A stretch of 64,000 bases of DNA from Streptomyces sp. MMG1533 (GTDB taxonomy: Bacteria; Actinomycetota; Actinomycetes; Streptomycetales; Streptomycetaceae), in NCBI RefSeq assembly GCF_001279775.1, contig NZ_LGDG01000213.1, positions 244,102 to 308,101 of the forward strand. The letters are read 5' to 3'. This document shows, one piece after another, positions 27,517 to 36,199 of the stretch. Within the stretch, counting starts at the first letter, position 1, and each line of letters begins with the position of its first letter. The notes under the pieces are model-generated. The model was given only the letters and a program-made list of their open reading frames with translations. It was not told the origin of the DNA and ran no database searches. The position numbers and the translations under genes were made by a program.

Positions 27517-28125
27517 TCAGCCCTCGCGGACGGCCAGTGCCAGGAACCGGTCGTCCTGGTCGACGTACGACGTCATGCGCCACCCGGAACCGGCCAGCAG
27601 CGGACGGAGGTTGGGCTCCGCGCGCAGATCGTCCGGGGTGATCTGCCGGCCCTGGCGTGCCGCGAGCGCAGCCCTGCCGATCGGGTGGAACAGGGCCAGC
27701 GTGCCGCCGGGGCGCACCACGCGCGCCAACTCCCGCAGGTTCTCGGCCGGATGGGGCAGGTGGGAGATGAGGCCCGCCCCGAACACCGCGTCCAACGACT
27801 GCGAACGCAGCGGCAGCGCGGTCACGTCGGTGAGCAGCAACCGCCCGTCCCGGTCCCGTCCGGCCCGTACGGCGGCCTGCAGCATGTCCGGGGTCAGATC
27901 GGCGCCGATGACCACCCCGGCGGGCCCCACGGCCGCACGCAGCGGCGTCAGGGCTCGCCCCGTGCCGCAACCCGCGTCCAGCACACGATCGCCCTCGCGC
28001 AGTGCGAGGTCCGCGACCGCGGCGGCATACGCGGGGCCGTCGTCGGGGAACCGGCTGTCCCAGTCGGCGGCGCGGGCGGCGAAGAACTCCTGGACGTGTG
28101 TGTGGTCGTCGCTCATGTTCCGCAT
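27517..28125 (-). CDS. Class I SAM-dependent methyltransferase
   Basis: A 202-residue methyltransferase of the UbiE/type-11 group. Motif I DRVLDAGCGTGRAL (about 46-59) binds SAM, GVVIGADLTPDML is the beta-2 acidic loop, and LDAVFGAGLISHLP and RVVRPGGTLALFHP are motifs post I and III. The start could be the ATG at 28125 or 28116; GAGGG lies close to the first. Only 6 bases separate it from the convergent hydrolase. Acceptor unknown. Confidence 0.85.
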   Translation of the reverse strand: MRNMSDDHTHVQEFFAARAADWDSRFPDDGPAYAAAVADLALREGDRVLDAGCGTGRALTPLRAAVGPAGVVIGADLTPDMLQAAVRAGRDRDGRLLLTDVTALPLRSQSLDAVFGAGLISHLPHPAENLRELARVVRPGGTLALFHPIGRAALAARQGRQITPDDLRAEPNLRPLLAGSGWRMTSYVDQDDRFLALAVREG

Positions 28126-28269
28126 GATCCCTCACCGGCAGGGGTGATGCTCGGGTGCACACGTTTCGAGCGTGCTGCGATCGCTCAGGTGCATCTCTGT
28201 GTCATATTCCGACACTTTTCGAAATGCGCCCTCTTTGTATGCCCCTGCCCGGACTAGCGTCCCGGAGCC

Positions 28270-29043
28270 ATGGGACACCTGGACCACGCCGCCTTGGGGT
28301 GGCTGACCCCCGCGCTGTCGTACGTGATGGCCTGTATAGGCGCCGCACTTGGGCTGCGCTGCACCGTCCGCGCGCTCGGCGCCACCGGACGCTCCCGCCG
28401 TAACTGGCTCCTCACCGCGGCCTCGGCGATCGGCACCGGCATCTGGACCATGCACTTCGTGGCCATGCTCGGCTTCAGCGTCAGCGGCACCGACATCCGC
28501 TACGACGTGCCGCTCACGATCGCGAGCCTCCTGGTCGCCATGATCGTCGTCTGTGCCGGCGTCTTCGCCGTCGGCTACAGCCGTGACCGCACCCGCGCGC
28601 TCTTCCTCGGCGGACTCACCACCGGGCTCGGTGTCGCGAGCATGCACTATCTGGGCATGGCGGCGGTACGGCTCCACGGCGACGTCACCTACGACCCGGT
28701 GCTCGTCGCACTCTCCGTCCTGATCGCCGTCGTCGCGGCGACAGCGGCCCTGTGGGCCGCCCTCAACATCAAGTCACCCGTCGCCGTCACCATCGCCTCC
28801 CTGATCATGGGGGCGGCCGTGAGCAGCATGCACTACACCGGGATGTTCGCGGTGGGTGTGAGCGTCGCGCCCTCCGGGGCGGCCCTGCCCGGGGCCACGG
28901 CGATGCAGTTCATCTTTCCCCTCGCCGTCGGCCTCGGGTCCTATCTCTTCCTGACCTCGGCCTTCGTCGCGCTGTCGCCGACGACGGGGGAGCGCCAGGC
29001 ATCAGCCTCGGCCCAGCGGCCGATCGAGAGCGCGGCCCACTAG
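28270..29043 (+). CDS. MHYT-domain integral membrane protein
   Basis: A 257-residue protein with seven predicted transmembrane helices and the repeated MHYT signature: TMHFVAMLG, SMHYLGMAAV and SMHYTGMFAV near the outer face. MHYT domains are proposed to sense O2, CO or NO through a copper-like site formed by the Met/His residues. Unlike many bacterial MHYT proteins, no GGDEF or EAL output domain is attached. It ends 61 bases before the conservon sensor kinase gene in the same direction, so it may be part of that operon and act as its input. Confidence 0.88.
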   Translation: MGHLDHAALGWLTPALSYVMACIGAALGLRCTVRALGATGRSRRNWLLTAASAIGTGIWTMHFVAMLGFSVSGTDIRYDVPLTIASLLVAMIVVCAGVFAVGYSRDRTRALFLGGLTTGLGVASMHYLGMAAVRLHGDVTYDPVLVALSVLIAVVAATAALWAALNIKSPVAVTIASLIMGAAVSSMHYTGMFAVGVSVAPSGAALPGATAMQFIFPLAVGLGSYLFLTSAFVALSPTTGERQASASAQRPIESAAH

Positions 29044-29104
29044 CGGTGCCCCGGAGCCCGCACCGCCCACGGCACGCCCCGAACCATTCCTGAGCGAGGA
29101 GGCC

Positions 29105-31636
29105 ATGCGTACACCGCGTAGGACCCCCACAGCCGGCGCCGAGACGCCGCCCCAGCCCACCGTGCGCGGTCGCCGCGCGCACGCCGGACCGCCGGCCGAC
29201 GAAGGACCTGACGATCCCGTGGGCGCGATACCGGACGACGCACCCGCGCGCGCGGGACGCTGGGCGATGCGCCCGCGGACGGTCCGCGCCAAGATCGTCT
29301 GCCTGCTCATGGTGCCGGTCGTCTCCCTGCTCGCCCTGTGGGCGTACGCCACCGTCACCACCGCCCAGGACGTCGCCCGGCTGCGGCAGTTGCAGCGGGT
29401 GGACTCCGGGATCCGGACCCCCGTCGCCGCGGCCGTGGCCGCGCTCCAGACCGAGCGGGCGGCCGCCGTCCGCCATGCGACCGACCCGTCGGCCGGGCAG
29501 AGCGACGATCTCAAGAAGCTCGCGCAGCGCACGGACCGGGCCGTGGCCGAACTGCGGCTCGGGGACGCCAACACCAACGCCGACAGCGAGGAGTTGCCGG
29601 CCGGAGTGGCCCAGCGGCTCGAAGCGTTCGTCACCAGCGCCGAACAACTGCGTTCACTGCGCACAGCCGTACTCGACCGCCGCGCGGGCTGGGACGAGAC
29701 CTACGGCCGGTACACGAAGACCATCGGGAGTGCCTTCGCGGTGGGCGGCGCCCTCACCGGCATCCAGGACGCCGAACTCGGCTCCGACGCGCGTGTGCTG
29801 CTCGAGTTCTCCCGCGCGGGCGAGGCGCTGGCCCAGGAGGACGTCGTCCTCGCCGGCGCGCGCCTCGTCGGCGGCCTCTCGGGCGAACGACTGCGGCTGT
29901 TCACCGGCGCCGTCGACACCCGCCGCGCCCTCACCGAGTCCGCGGTCGCCGACCTGCGCGGCTCCGAACGTGCCGCCTGGCACAACCTCGCCGACGGCAG
30001 CGCCTATGCCGCAGTGGGCGCCACCGAGGACAAGATCCTCGCCGTCGGGGCAGGCGCCCGTGCGATCGAGGCGGCACCGGAAGCCAGATGGACCGGTGCC
30101 TACGCGCGCGTGCAGGACGGCATGCGGACGATCGAGGAGGACGCGGGACGCGGCGTCGCCGACCGGGCCGACCCGTTCACCCGCGGTCTGCTCACCCCCG
30201 CAGGTGCCGCGGTGCTCCTCGGCCTCTTCGCCGTCGCCGCCTCGCTCGTCATCTCCGTACGCATCGGGCGCGGCCTCGTCGTCGAACTGGTGAGCCTGCG
30301 CAACGGCGCCCTGGAGATCGCCCGTCGCAAGCTCCCCGAAGCCATGCGGAAACTGCGCGCCGGCGAGGAGATCGACGTCCAGGCCGAGGCCCCGCCCGGA
30401 CCGCCCGCGGAGGACGAGACCGGCCAGGTCGCCGAGGCCCTGGGAACCGTGCACCGCGCCGCGCTGCGGGCCGCAGTGGAGCGCGCCGAGCTGGCCAGCG
30501 GCATCTCCGGCGTCTTCGTCAACCTCGCCCGCCGCAGCCAGGTCCTCGTCCACCGGCAGCTGAGCCTCCTCGACAGCATGGAACGCCGATCCGACGACCC
30601 GAACGAGCTCAGCGACCTCTTCCGGCTCGACCACCTCACCACCCGCATGCGGCGCCACGCCGAGAGCCTGATTATCCTCTCCGGCGCCGCCCCCGGCCGC
30701 GCCTGGCGCATGCCGGTCTCCCTGACGAACGTGGTCCGCGCGGCAGTCTCCGAAGTCGAGGACTACGCACGCGTGGAGGTACGACAACTCCCCGACGCGT
30801 CCGTCGTCGGCGCGGCCGTCGCCGACCTCACCCACCTGCTGGCCGAGGTCATCGAGAACGCCGCCCAGTTCTCGCCGCCCCACACGCGCGTGCGCATCAC
30901 CGGCGAGCCCGTCGGCAACGGCTATGCCGTCGAGGTCGAGGACCGAGGCCTGGGCATGGGCAAGGAGACCCTCGCCGAGGCCAATCGACGCATCGAGCAG
31001 TCCGAGACACTCGACCTGTTCGACAGCGACCGGCTCGGCCTCTTCGTGGTCAGCAGGCTCGCCGCGCGCCACGGCATCAAGGTGCATCTGCGTACCTCGC
31101 CCTACGGCGGCACCACCGCGGTCGTCCTGCTGCCCACGGCCCTGCTTCACGCCGGTGCGGCGGAACGTTCCCCCCGTCGGACGGAGGACGCGGAGCGGCC
31201 GGCGGAACACGAGTACGCGCGCGTGGCCGCCGCCGCAGAGCACCAGGAATCCGTCCCGGCACCTGCCGACCGCCCCGCGCTGGTGGCACCGGCACCGGCA
31301 CCGGCCGCGGCACGGGCCACGACCGACACCCCACCCCCCGGAGTCACCACCTTGCGTCTGCACCGTCCCCCGGACGACGCCGCCGAGGACTCGGACGATC
31401 TCCCACGCCGGGTACGGCAGGCGAATCTCGCCCCCCAACTGCGAGAGCGGCGCTCCGAGGAACCGGCACAGGCCTCCGCCGCCCCGAGCGACGACCAACG
31501 CACCCCCGAACTCGTACGGGACCGCATGGCGGCGTACCGCGACGGCTGGGCCCGCGGCGGCGGCAGGCAGCCCGGCCGCGGTGCCGCCCCGGATTCCCCG
31601 GCGGGCCGCAACAGCAGCGAAGGAGACCCACAATGA
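29105..31636 (+). CDS. cvnA: Conservon sensor histidine kinase (NIT domain, CvnA-like)
   Basis: An 843-residue protein. A cytoplasmic N-terminus, one helix near 60-82, an extracytoplasmic nitrate/nitrite-sensing-like domain (about 85-365), a second helix (about 366-388), a HAMP-like linker and an HATPase domain: LARRSQVLVHRQLSLLD, LTTRMRRHAESLIILSG, AEVIENAAQFSPPHTRVRI, VEDRGLGMG and LGLFVVSRLAARHGI. The last 200 residues are a Pro/Ala-rich disordered tail. The H-box histidine of standard HisKA domains is replaced by the RHAESLI-type segment found in conservon kinases. Its stop overlaps the start of the roadblock gene (ATGA). Confidence 0.92.
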   Translation: MRTPRRTPTAGAETPPQPTVRGRRAHAGPPADEGPDDPVGAIPDDAPARAGRWAMRPRTVRAKIVCLLMVPVVSLLALWAYATVTTAQDVARLRQLQRVDSGIRTPVAAAVAALQTERAAAVRHATDPSAGQSDDLKKLAQRTDRAVAELRLGDANTNADSEELPAGVAQRLEAFVTSAEQLRSLRTAVLDRRAGWDETYGRYTKTIGSAFAVGGALTGIQDAELGSDARVLLEFSRAGEALAQEDVVLAGARLVGGLSGERLRLFTGAVDTRRALTESAVADLRGSERAAWHNLADGSAYAAVGATEDKILAVGAGARAIEAAPEARWTGAYARVQDGMRTIEEDAGRGVADRADPFTRGLLTPAGAAVLLGLFAVAASLVISVRIGRGLVVELVSLRNGALEIARRKLPEAMRKLRAGEEIDVQAEAPPGPPAEDETGQVAEALGTVHRAALRAAVERAELASGISGVFVNLARRSQVLVHRQLSLLDSMERRSDDPNELSDLFRLDHLTTRMRRHAESLIILSGAAPGRAWRMPVSLTNVVRAAVSEVEDYARVEVRQLPDASVVGAAVADLTHLLAEVIENAAQFSPPHTRVRITGEPVGNGYAVEVEDRGLGMGKETLAEANRRIEQSETLDLFDSDRLGLFVVSRLAARHGIKVHLRTSPYGGTTAVVLLPTALLHAGAAERSPRRTEDAERPAEHEYARVAAAAEHQESVPAPADRPALVAPAPAPAAARATTDTPPPGVTTLRLHRPPDDAAEDSDDLPRRVRQANLAPQLRERRSEEPAQASAAPSDDQRTPELVRDRMAAYRDGWARGGGRQPGRGAAPDSPAGRNSSEGDPQ

Positions 31637-32070
31637 TCCAGGACCCGAGCATGAGAGCCGCCCAGCGGTCCGGCGAACTCGACTGGCTGTTGGACGACTT
31701 GGTGGTGCGCGTGAGCGCGGTCCGGCACGCCGTGGTGCTGTCCAACGACGGCCTCGCCGTGGGCGCCTCGACCGACCTCCGCCGTGAGGACGCAGAACAC
31801 CTCGCCGCCGTGGCCTCCGGCTTCCACAGCCTTGCCAAGGGCGCGGGCCGGCATTTCGGTGCCGGAGGCGTGCGCCAGACCATGGTGGAGATGGACGACG
31901 GCTTCCTGTTCGTGGCCGCCGCGGGCGACGGCTCCTGTCTCGCCGTCCTCACCTCCGTGACCGCCGACATAGGACTCGTCGCCTACGAGATGGCGCGACT
32001 GGTCAAGCGCGTCGGCGAGCACCTGTACACGCCCACACGCGTCGGCGCGCGGCCCCCCGCCGCCGGATGA
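31633..32070 (+). CDS. cvnB: Roadblock/LC7 protein (CvnB-like)
   Basis: A 145-residue roadblock/LC7 domain protein: LDWLLDDLVVRVSAVRHAVVLSNDGL, then RREDAEHLAAVASGFHSLAKG and RQTMVEMDDGFLFVAAAG. In conservons this protein and the GTPase form an MglB/MglA-like pair in which the roadblock dimer regulates nucleotide hydrolysis. It overlaps the kinase gene by 4 bases. A close paralogue stands alone at 33850. Confidence 0.92.
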   Translation: MIQDPSMRAAQRSGELDWLLDDLVVRVSAVRHAVVLSNDGLAVGASTDLRREDAEHLAAVASGFHSLAKGAGRHFGAGGVRQTMVEMDDGFLFVAAAGDGSCLAVLTSVTADIGLVAYEMARLVKRVGEHLYTPTRVGARPPAAG

Positions 32071-32092
32071 GGCGAGAAGGCGATCCAGGCAC

Positions 32093-32506
32093 ATGACCGA
32101 GGACATGACGGGCGCTCCACGGGAGCAGGGCAGCCAGTGGTACGACGGAGAGGCGGGGCCGCTCGTCCGGCCGTACGCCATGACGGGCGGGCGTACCAAA
32201 CCCGGTCCCACCGGGGTGCGATTCGACCTGATCGCCCTCGTCACGCTGGACGCGGGCGGGCCCGGCATCGACGACGACACCTCGCTCGGACCGGAGCACC
32301 GTGCCCTGATCGACCTGTGCCGTCCGGAGACACAGTCGGTCGCGGAACTCGCCGCGGGCGCCGACCTGCCCGTGGGCGTGGTCAGGGTGCTCCTGGGCGA
32401 CCTGCTCGAACTCGGCTGCGTCACCGTCAGCCGTCCGGTGCCGCCCGCGCAGCTGCCCGACGAACGGATTCTGCGCGAGGTGATCGAGGGACTGCGAGCG
32501 CTGTAG
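32093..32506 (+). CDS. cvnC: DUF742 protein (CvnC-like)
   Basis: A 137-residue DUF742 protein: WYDGEAGPLVRPYAMTGGRT at the start, FDLIALV, CRPETQSVAELAA, and a winged-helix-like DLPVGVVRVLLGDLLELGCV. The C-terminus RILREVIEGLRAL is standard for the family. These are membrane-associated adaptor proteins of the conservon complex. Normally its end overlaps the GTPase start; here 186 bases intervene. Confidence 0.9.
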   Translation: MTEDMTGAPREQGSQWYDGEAGPLVRPYAMTGGRTKPGPTGVRFDLIALVTLDAGGPGIDDDTSLGPEHRALIDLCRPETQSVAELAAGADLPVGVVRVLLGDLLELGCVTVSRPVPPAQLPDERILREVIEGLRAL

Positions 32507-32637
32507 ATGAAAGTCGAGAACCATCCGGACTCGTACCGCGCCGACTTGTGCAGCCTTTCGGGCAACGAAGGAGCGCGAGTCGGTCACATAGGACGAACAG
32601 CGGTCCGAGCCCTCGGAAAGAAACCGCGGTTGTCACC

Positions 32638-32706
32638 ATGCACACACCTATCGACGTCGACCGTTTGCCGGCCCTCCCGAGAGAAGTGATCGATGGTCTC
32701 CGATGA
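32638..32706 (+). CDS. 22-codon ORF resembling a DUF742 C-terminus
   Basis: ATG at 32638 opens 22 codons ending LPREVIDGLR, closely like the C-terminus of the cvnC product just upstream (ILREVIEGLRAL). Its stop (32704-32706) lies 14 bases inside the GTPase gene, exactly the overlap normally seen between cvnC and cvnD. It is probably the ghost of the 3' end of an original or duplicated cvnC, possibly still translated to couple cvnD. Confidence 0.4.
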   Translation: MHTPIDVDRLPALPREVIDGLR

Positions 32707-33298
32707 CTCCGACGTCCAGGGCGGCGAGACGACCGCGCTGGCGTTGAAGATACTGGTCGCCGGCGGATTCGGCGTGGGCAAGACCACCCTGGTGGGCGCG
32801 GTCAGTGAGATCCGGCCGCTGCGTACCGAGGAACTGCTCAGTGAGGCCGGTCAGTTGGTGGACGACACCGACGGCGTGGACCAGAAGGTCACCACGACGG
32901 TCGCCATGGACTTCGGCCGCATCACCATTCGCTCCGGTCTGTCCCTCTACCTCTTCGGTACGCCGGGCCAGGACCGCTTCTGGTTCCTGTGGGACGAGTT
33001 GTCGCAGGGCGCCCTAGGCGCCGTGGTCCTCGCCGACACCCGCCGACTGGAGGACTGCTTCCCCGCGGTGGACTACTTCGAGCACCGGCACATCCCGTTC
33101 GTGGTGGCCGTCAACTGCTTCTCGGGCGCCCGGACCTACGGTGCCCAGGATGTCTCGCGCGCTCTCGATCTCGACCAGGGCACACCCGTGGTGCTCTGCG
33201 ACGCCCGAGACCGCGACTCGGGAAAGGAGGTGCTGATCCGGCTGGTCGAGTACGCCGGGCGGATGCACACCGCCCGGCTGCTCGACTCGGTGAGTTGA
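32693..33298 (+). CDS. cvnD: Conservon small GTPase (CvnD-like)
   Basis: A 201-residue Ras-like/MglA-type GTPase. P-loop GGFGVGKTTLVGAVSE (24-39), the switch II region FGTPGQDRFWFLWDEL, and VVAVNCFSG in place of the usual NKxD base-recognition motif, a substitution common to conservon GTPases. The start MVSDDSD is the family standard. It should cycle with the roadblock protein encoded by cvnB. Confidence 0.93.
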   Translation: MVSDDSDVQGGETTALALKILVAGGFGVGKTTLVGAVSEIRPLRTEELLSEAGQLVDDTDGVDQKVTTTVAMDFGRITIRSGLSLYLFGTPGQDRFWFLWDELSQGALGAVVLADTRRLEDCFPAVDYFEHRHIPFVVAVNCFSGARTYGAQDVSRALDLDQGTPVVLCDARDRDSGKEVLIRLVEYAGRMHTARLLDSVS

Positions 33299-33326
33299 CC
33301 CCGGCGGTCGGCGCCGGCAGCCGTTC

Positions 33327-33755
33327 TCAGTGGGCGACGGCCTTCTGCGCCAGGACTTTGTCGATCGAGACACGGACGAGAAGTTCGCCCGGGACGCCGT
33401 TGCGGGCGCCGAACTCCTCCGCCCGCTCCTCGCCCATGTACCGTGCCCCGATGCGGCCGGCCCAGTGGCGGACCTGGTCGAGGTCCTCCGAGAGCCGGGC
33501 GTGACCCTGGATCACCACGAAGTCGAAGGGTGGCCGGTCGTCGTCCACGCACAGGGCGACCCGGCCGTCCCGTGCCAGGTTGCGGCCCTTCACGCTGGCC
33601 TTGCCGGTGTTGAACACGAGCTCGTCCCCGTCGAGCAGGAACCAGATCGGCGTCAGGTGCGGGCTCCCGTCGGCCCGCACGGTCGACAGCTTTCCGGTGC
33701 GGGTGCCGTACGAGACGAACTCCCGCCATTCCGCTTCGGTCATCTTCTGTGCCAT
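33327..33755 (-). CDS. PPOX-class F420-dependent oxidoreductase
   Basis: A 142-residue split beta-barrel flavin/deazaflavin protein: GTRTGKLSTVRADGSPHLTPIWF, ELVFNTGKASVKGRNLARDGRVALCVDDD and DFVVIQGHARLSED, typical of the F420-binding PPOX family in actinobacteria. It probably reduces an unknown substrate with F420H2. GGAGGATAG precedes the ATG at 33755. It is inserted in opposite orientation between the conservon and the second roadblock gene. Confidence 0.85.
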   Translation of the reverse strand: MAQKMTEAEWREFVSYGTRTGKLSTVRADGSPHLTPIWFLLDGDELVFNTGKASVKGRNLARDGRVALCVDDDRPPFDFVVIQGHARLSEDLDQVRHWAGRIGARYMGEERAEEFGARNGVPGELLVRVSIDKVLAQKAVAH

Positions 33756-33849
33756 GTCCCTATCCTCCTTGCCCGGAGGACAGTGGTGGGGAAGGGTGGC
33801 AGAGGGATCCTCCAGCGAGGAGGAGACGTCACACGGGGAGACGGGAAAC

Positions 33850-34263
33850 ATGGCGCAGAACCAGGGACTTGGCTGGCTACTGGACGACTTGACCCAGCGC
33901 GTCGAACACGTGCGGCACGCCTTGGTCCTGTCCAACGACGGGCTGGTGACCGGGGCGAGTACCGGACTTCGTCGTGAGGACGCGGAGCACCTGGCTGCCG
34001 TCTCGTCCGGACTGCACAGCCTGGCCAAGGGCTCGGGACGGCACTTCGGCGCGGGCCGGGTGCGCCAGACGATGGTCGAGTTCGACGACGCCGTGCTGTT
34101 CGTCACCGCGGCGGGCACCGGCAGCTGCCTGTGCGTGCTCAGCGGTGCGGAGGCCGACATCGGCCAGATCGCCTACGAGATGACACTGCTCGTCAACCGT
34201 GTCGGCGAGCACCTCGGTGTGGACGTCCGAGAGCCCGAGCGGAGCCCGGCAGCAGACCTCTGA
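33850..34263 (+). CDS. Second roadblock/LC7 protein
   Basis: A 137-residue paralogue of the conservon roadblock protein: LGWLLDDLTQRVEHVRHALVL, RREDAEHLAAVSSGLHSLAKG and RQTMVEFDDAVLFVTAAG align without gaps. It has its own promoter space after the divergent F420 gene and no kinase, DUF742 or GTPase partner of its own in the window. It may form homo- or heterodimers with the CvnB-like protein or serve another GTPase. GGAGACGGGAA-type bases precede the ATG. Confidence 0.88.
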   Translation: MAQNQGLGWLLDDLTQRVEHVRHALVLSNDGLVTGASTGLRREDAEHLAAVSSGLHSLAKGSGRHFGAGRVRQTMVEFDDAVLFVTAAGTGSCLCVLSGAEADIGQIAYEMTLLVNRVGEHLGVDVREPERSPAADL

Positions 34264-34390
34264 CCTGCATATTCACTATTCCCCGTGGGGTTATCCACAG
34301 GCTCGCCGCGATGTCGGCCGGACCGGCTACGGTTTTTGTCACGGCGAACGCACACAGCGTGAGCAACCGACTCCACGGGGGAGATCGATC

Positions 34391-35308
34391 GTGTCCGTCC
34401 ACACCGTCGTCACACCGCACCGCCTTTCCTGCGCGCCGAGCCGCGCCGCACGGGAACTGGGGCTCAAGCGAGGCGAGTTCGATCTCGCCGTCCACCTCGG
34501 GCACATCCAGACCGTGCCCGACGAAGGGGTCGGGGGCCGTCGCGTCCCCCGCTCCGAGATCGACCGGCTGTGCGCGCACGAAGGCTTCCCGGAGTCCCTG
34601 CGGGCGCGGGTGAAGGCGGTGGGCACCACGGCCGGCGCGGCCGTCATGGAGGTGCCGCCTGGCAGGTTCACGCGCCTGGCACGTCTGGGGCTGGTGGTCC
34701 CGGTCACTTTCTATCTGAACCGCTACCGAGCCGTGGTCTGGCAGTATCTGGCCGAGGAGCTACGGCAGTTCGCGGCCGACGAGAAGAACACCCGGCTGCT
34801 GAAGGCGCGTATGCCCGAGGGACTGCGCGACCAGCTGGACGCCGGCCTGGATCTGCGCGCTCGCAACTGGCGCGGGCGCCACCTGGGATTCCTGCTCCGG
34901 CCGGCCGGTGACCCGTGGGAGCAGGCCGGGGCCGTGGCCGCCTTCCTCGACCCCGTCCAGATCGCGGAAATCATCCCCGACCCCTACGAACGCTCCCATC
35001 TGAACCGCTTCAGGCCGGGGCCACCCGCCCATGGCGCGCCGGGCTCGCCCGCCGCGCACCTCGCCGAGAGGATCATGACGGCGGACGACCCGGACGAGAT
35101 CGGCTGGCTGAGGGCGGACCTGGTCCGATGCCTGGAGGAGGCGCGACAGCATCGGCCCGCGCCGCGTCCCGCGACAAAACCGACCCCCGCGACGACCCCG
35201 GCCCATCGGGCGGCGCACCACGACTCACCTGTGCCCGAGGAGCCGCAGCCGCCCCGAAAGCTCCTGGGCTGGCTGCGCCGCGGCGCACCCCGGCCTGCGA
35301 GGCTCTGA
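34391..35308 (+). CDS. DUF6397-type protein with helix-turn-helix-like N-terminus
   Basis: A 305-residue protein found throughout Streptomyces. The N-terminal 70 residues (SRAARELGLKRGEFDLAVHLG, VPRSEIDRL) look like a MerR/excisionase-type helix-turn-helix. The middle contains FYLNRYRAVVWQYLAEELR. The C-terminal 70 residues are Pro/Ala/Lys-rich. Function unknown. GTG at 34391 has GGGGGAG at 34377-34383. It converges with the thioesterase gene, only 5 bases apart. Confidence 0.75.
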   Translation: MSVHTVVTPHRLSCAPSRAARELGLKRGEFDLAVHLGHIQTVPDEGVGGRRVPRSEIDRLCAHEGFPESLRARVKAVGTTAGAAVMEVPPGRFTRLARLGLVVPVTFYLNRYRAVVWQYLAEELRQFAADEKNTRLLKARMPEGLRDQLDAGLDLRARNWRGRHLGFLLRPAGDPWEQAGAVAAFLDPVQIAEIIPDPYERSHLNRFRPGPPAHGAPGSPAAHLAERIMTADDPDEIGWLRADLVRCLEEARQHRPAPRPATKPTPATTPAHRAAHHDSPVPEEPQPPRKLLGWLRRGAPRPARL

Positions 35309-35313
35309 ACGGA

Positions 35314-36180
35314 CTACAAGGCTCTGAACAAGCCCTCCTGGACGACCGATACGAGCAGCTGCCCCTCCACGTCGTAGATCCGGCCGCGGGCCAGACCGCG
35401 TCCGCCCGTTGCGATCGGTGATTCCTGGTCGTACAGGAACCACTCGTCCGCCCGGAACGGCCGGTGGAACCACATGGCGTGGTCCAGCGACGCCATGTCG
35501 AACCCCCGCGGGCCCCACAGGGGTTCGACCGGGATGCGGACGGCGTCGAGGAGAGTCATGTCGCTGGCGTAGGTCAGTGCGCAGGTATGCACGAGCGGAT
35601 CGTCGCCGAGCGGCCCGACGGCGCGCATCCACACCGCGCTGCGCGGCTCGGCGTCCTTGACCTCCTCAGTGGCCCAGCGCAGCCGGTCCACGTAACGGAT
35701 GTCGAAGGGCTGACGGCGGGCCATGCGCTCCAACTGCTCGGGCAGCGCGCCCAGATGTTCCCGGACCTCGTCCGTCACCGTCGGCAGGGACTCCGGGTCC
35801 GGGACCTTGCGGGCCGGCGGCAGCTGGTGCTCGAAACTCCCTTGCTCAGGCTTGTGAAAGGAGGCGGTGAGATTGAAGATCGTGCGGCCCTGCTGCACGG
35901 CGGTGACCCGGCGGGTCGTGAACGACCGCCCGTCCCGCACCCGTTCCACCTGGTACACGATCGGCACACCCGGCCGGCCGGGACGCAGGAAGTACGCGTG
36001 CAGCGAGTGCACCGGGCGGTCGCCCTCGGTGGTGCGGCCGGCGGCGACCAGCGCCTGGCCGGCCACCTGCCCGCCGAAGACCCGTTGCAGGGATTCGTTC
36101 GGGCTGAGCCCGCGGAAGATGTTGACCTCGATCTGCTCCAGGTCGAGCAGGTCGACGAGCTTCTCGGCCGGGTTCGTCAT
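35314..36180 (-). CDS. tesB: Acyl-CoA thioesterase II
   Basis: A 288-residue double hotdog thioesterase that hydrolyses acyl-CoA to free acid and CoA. Seen: RVFGGQVAGQALVAAGRT, HSLHAYFLRPG (first hotdog), MASLDHAMWFHRPFRADEWFLYDQESP (second hotdog with the conserved Asp/His) and GRGLARGRIYD. Length matches E. coli TesB (286). The ATG at 36180 follows GGAGAATCCC. It is 20 bases downstream of the helicase gene on the same strand, so may be co-transcribed. Confidence 0.93.
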   Translation of the reverse strand: MTNPAEKLVDLLDLEQIEVNIFRGLSPNESLQRVFGGQVAGQALVAAGRTTEGDRPVHSLHAYFLRPGRPGVPIVYQVERVRDGRSFTTRRVTAVQQGRTIFNLTASFHKPEQGSFEHQLPPARKVPDPESLPTVTDEVREHLGALPEQLERMARRQPFDIRYVDRLRWATEEVKDAEPRSAVWMRAVGPLGDDPLVHTCALTYASDMTLLDAVRIPVEPLWGPRGFDMASLDHAMWFHRPFRADEWFLYDQESPIATGGRGLARGRIYDVEGQLLVSVVQEGLFRAL

Positions 36181-36199
36181 GGGTGGGATTCTCCTGTAC

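Noticed and set aside
32507..32689. 60-codon ORF starting directly after cvnC
   Set aside because: No ribosome-binding site or family, and the more informative frame is the DUF742-like tail ending at 32706.
35300..35329. AGGCTCTGAAC direct repeat spanning the convergent stops of the DUF6397 and thioesterase genes
   Set aside because: Only 11 bases, partly explained by stop-codon context; no further structure.
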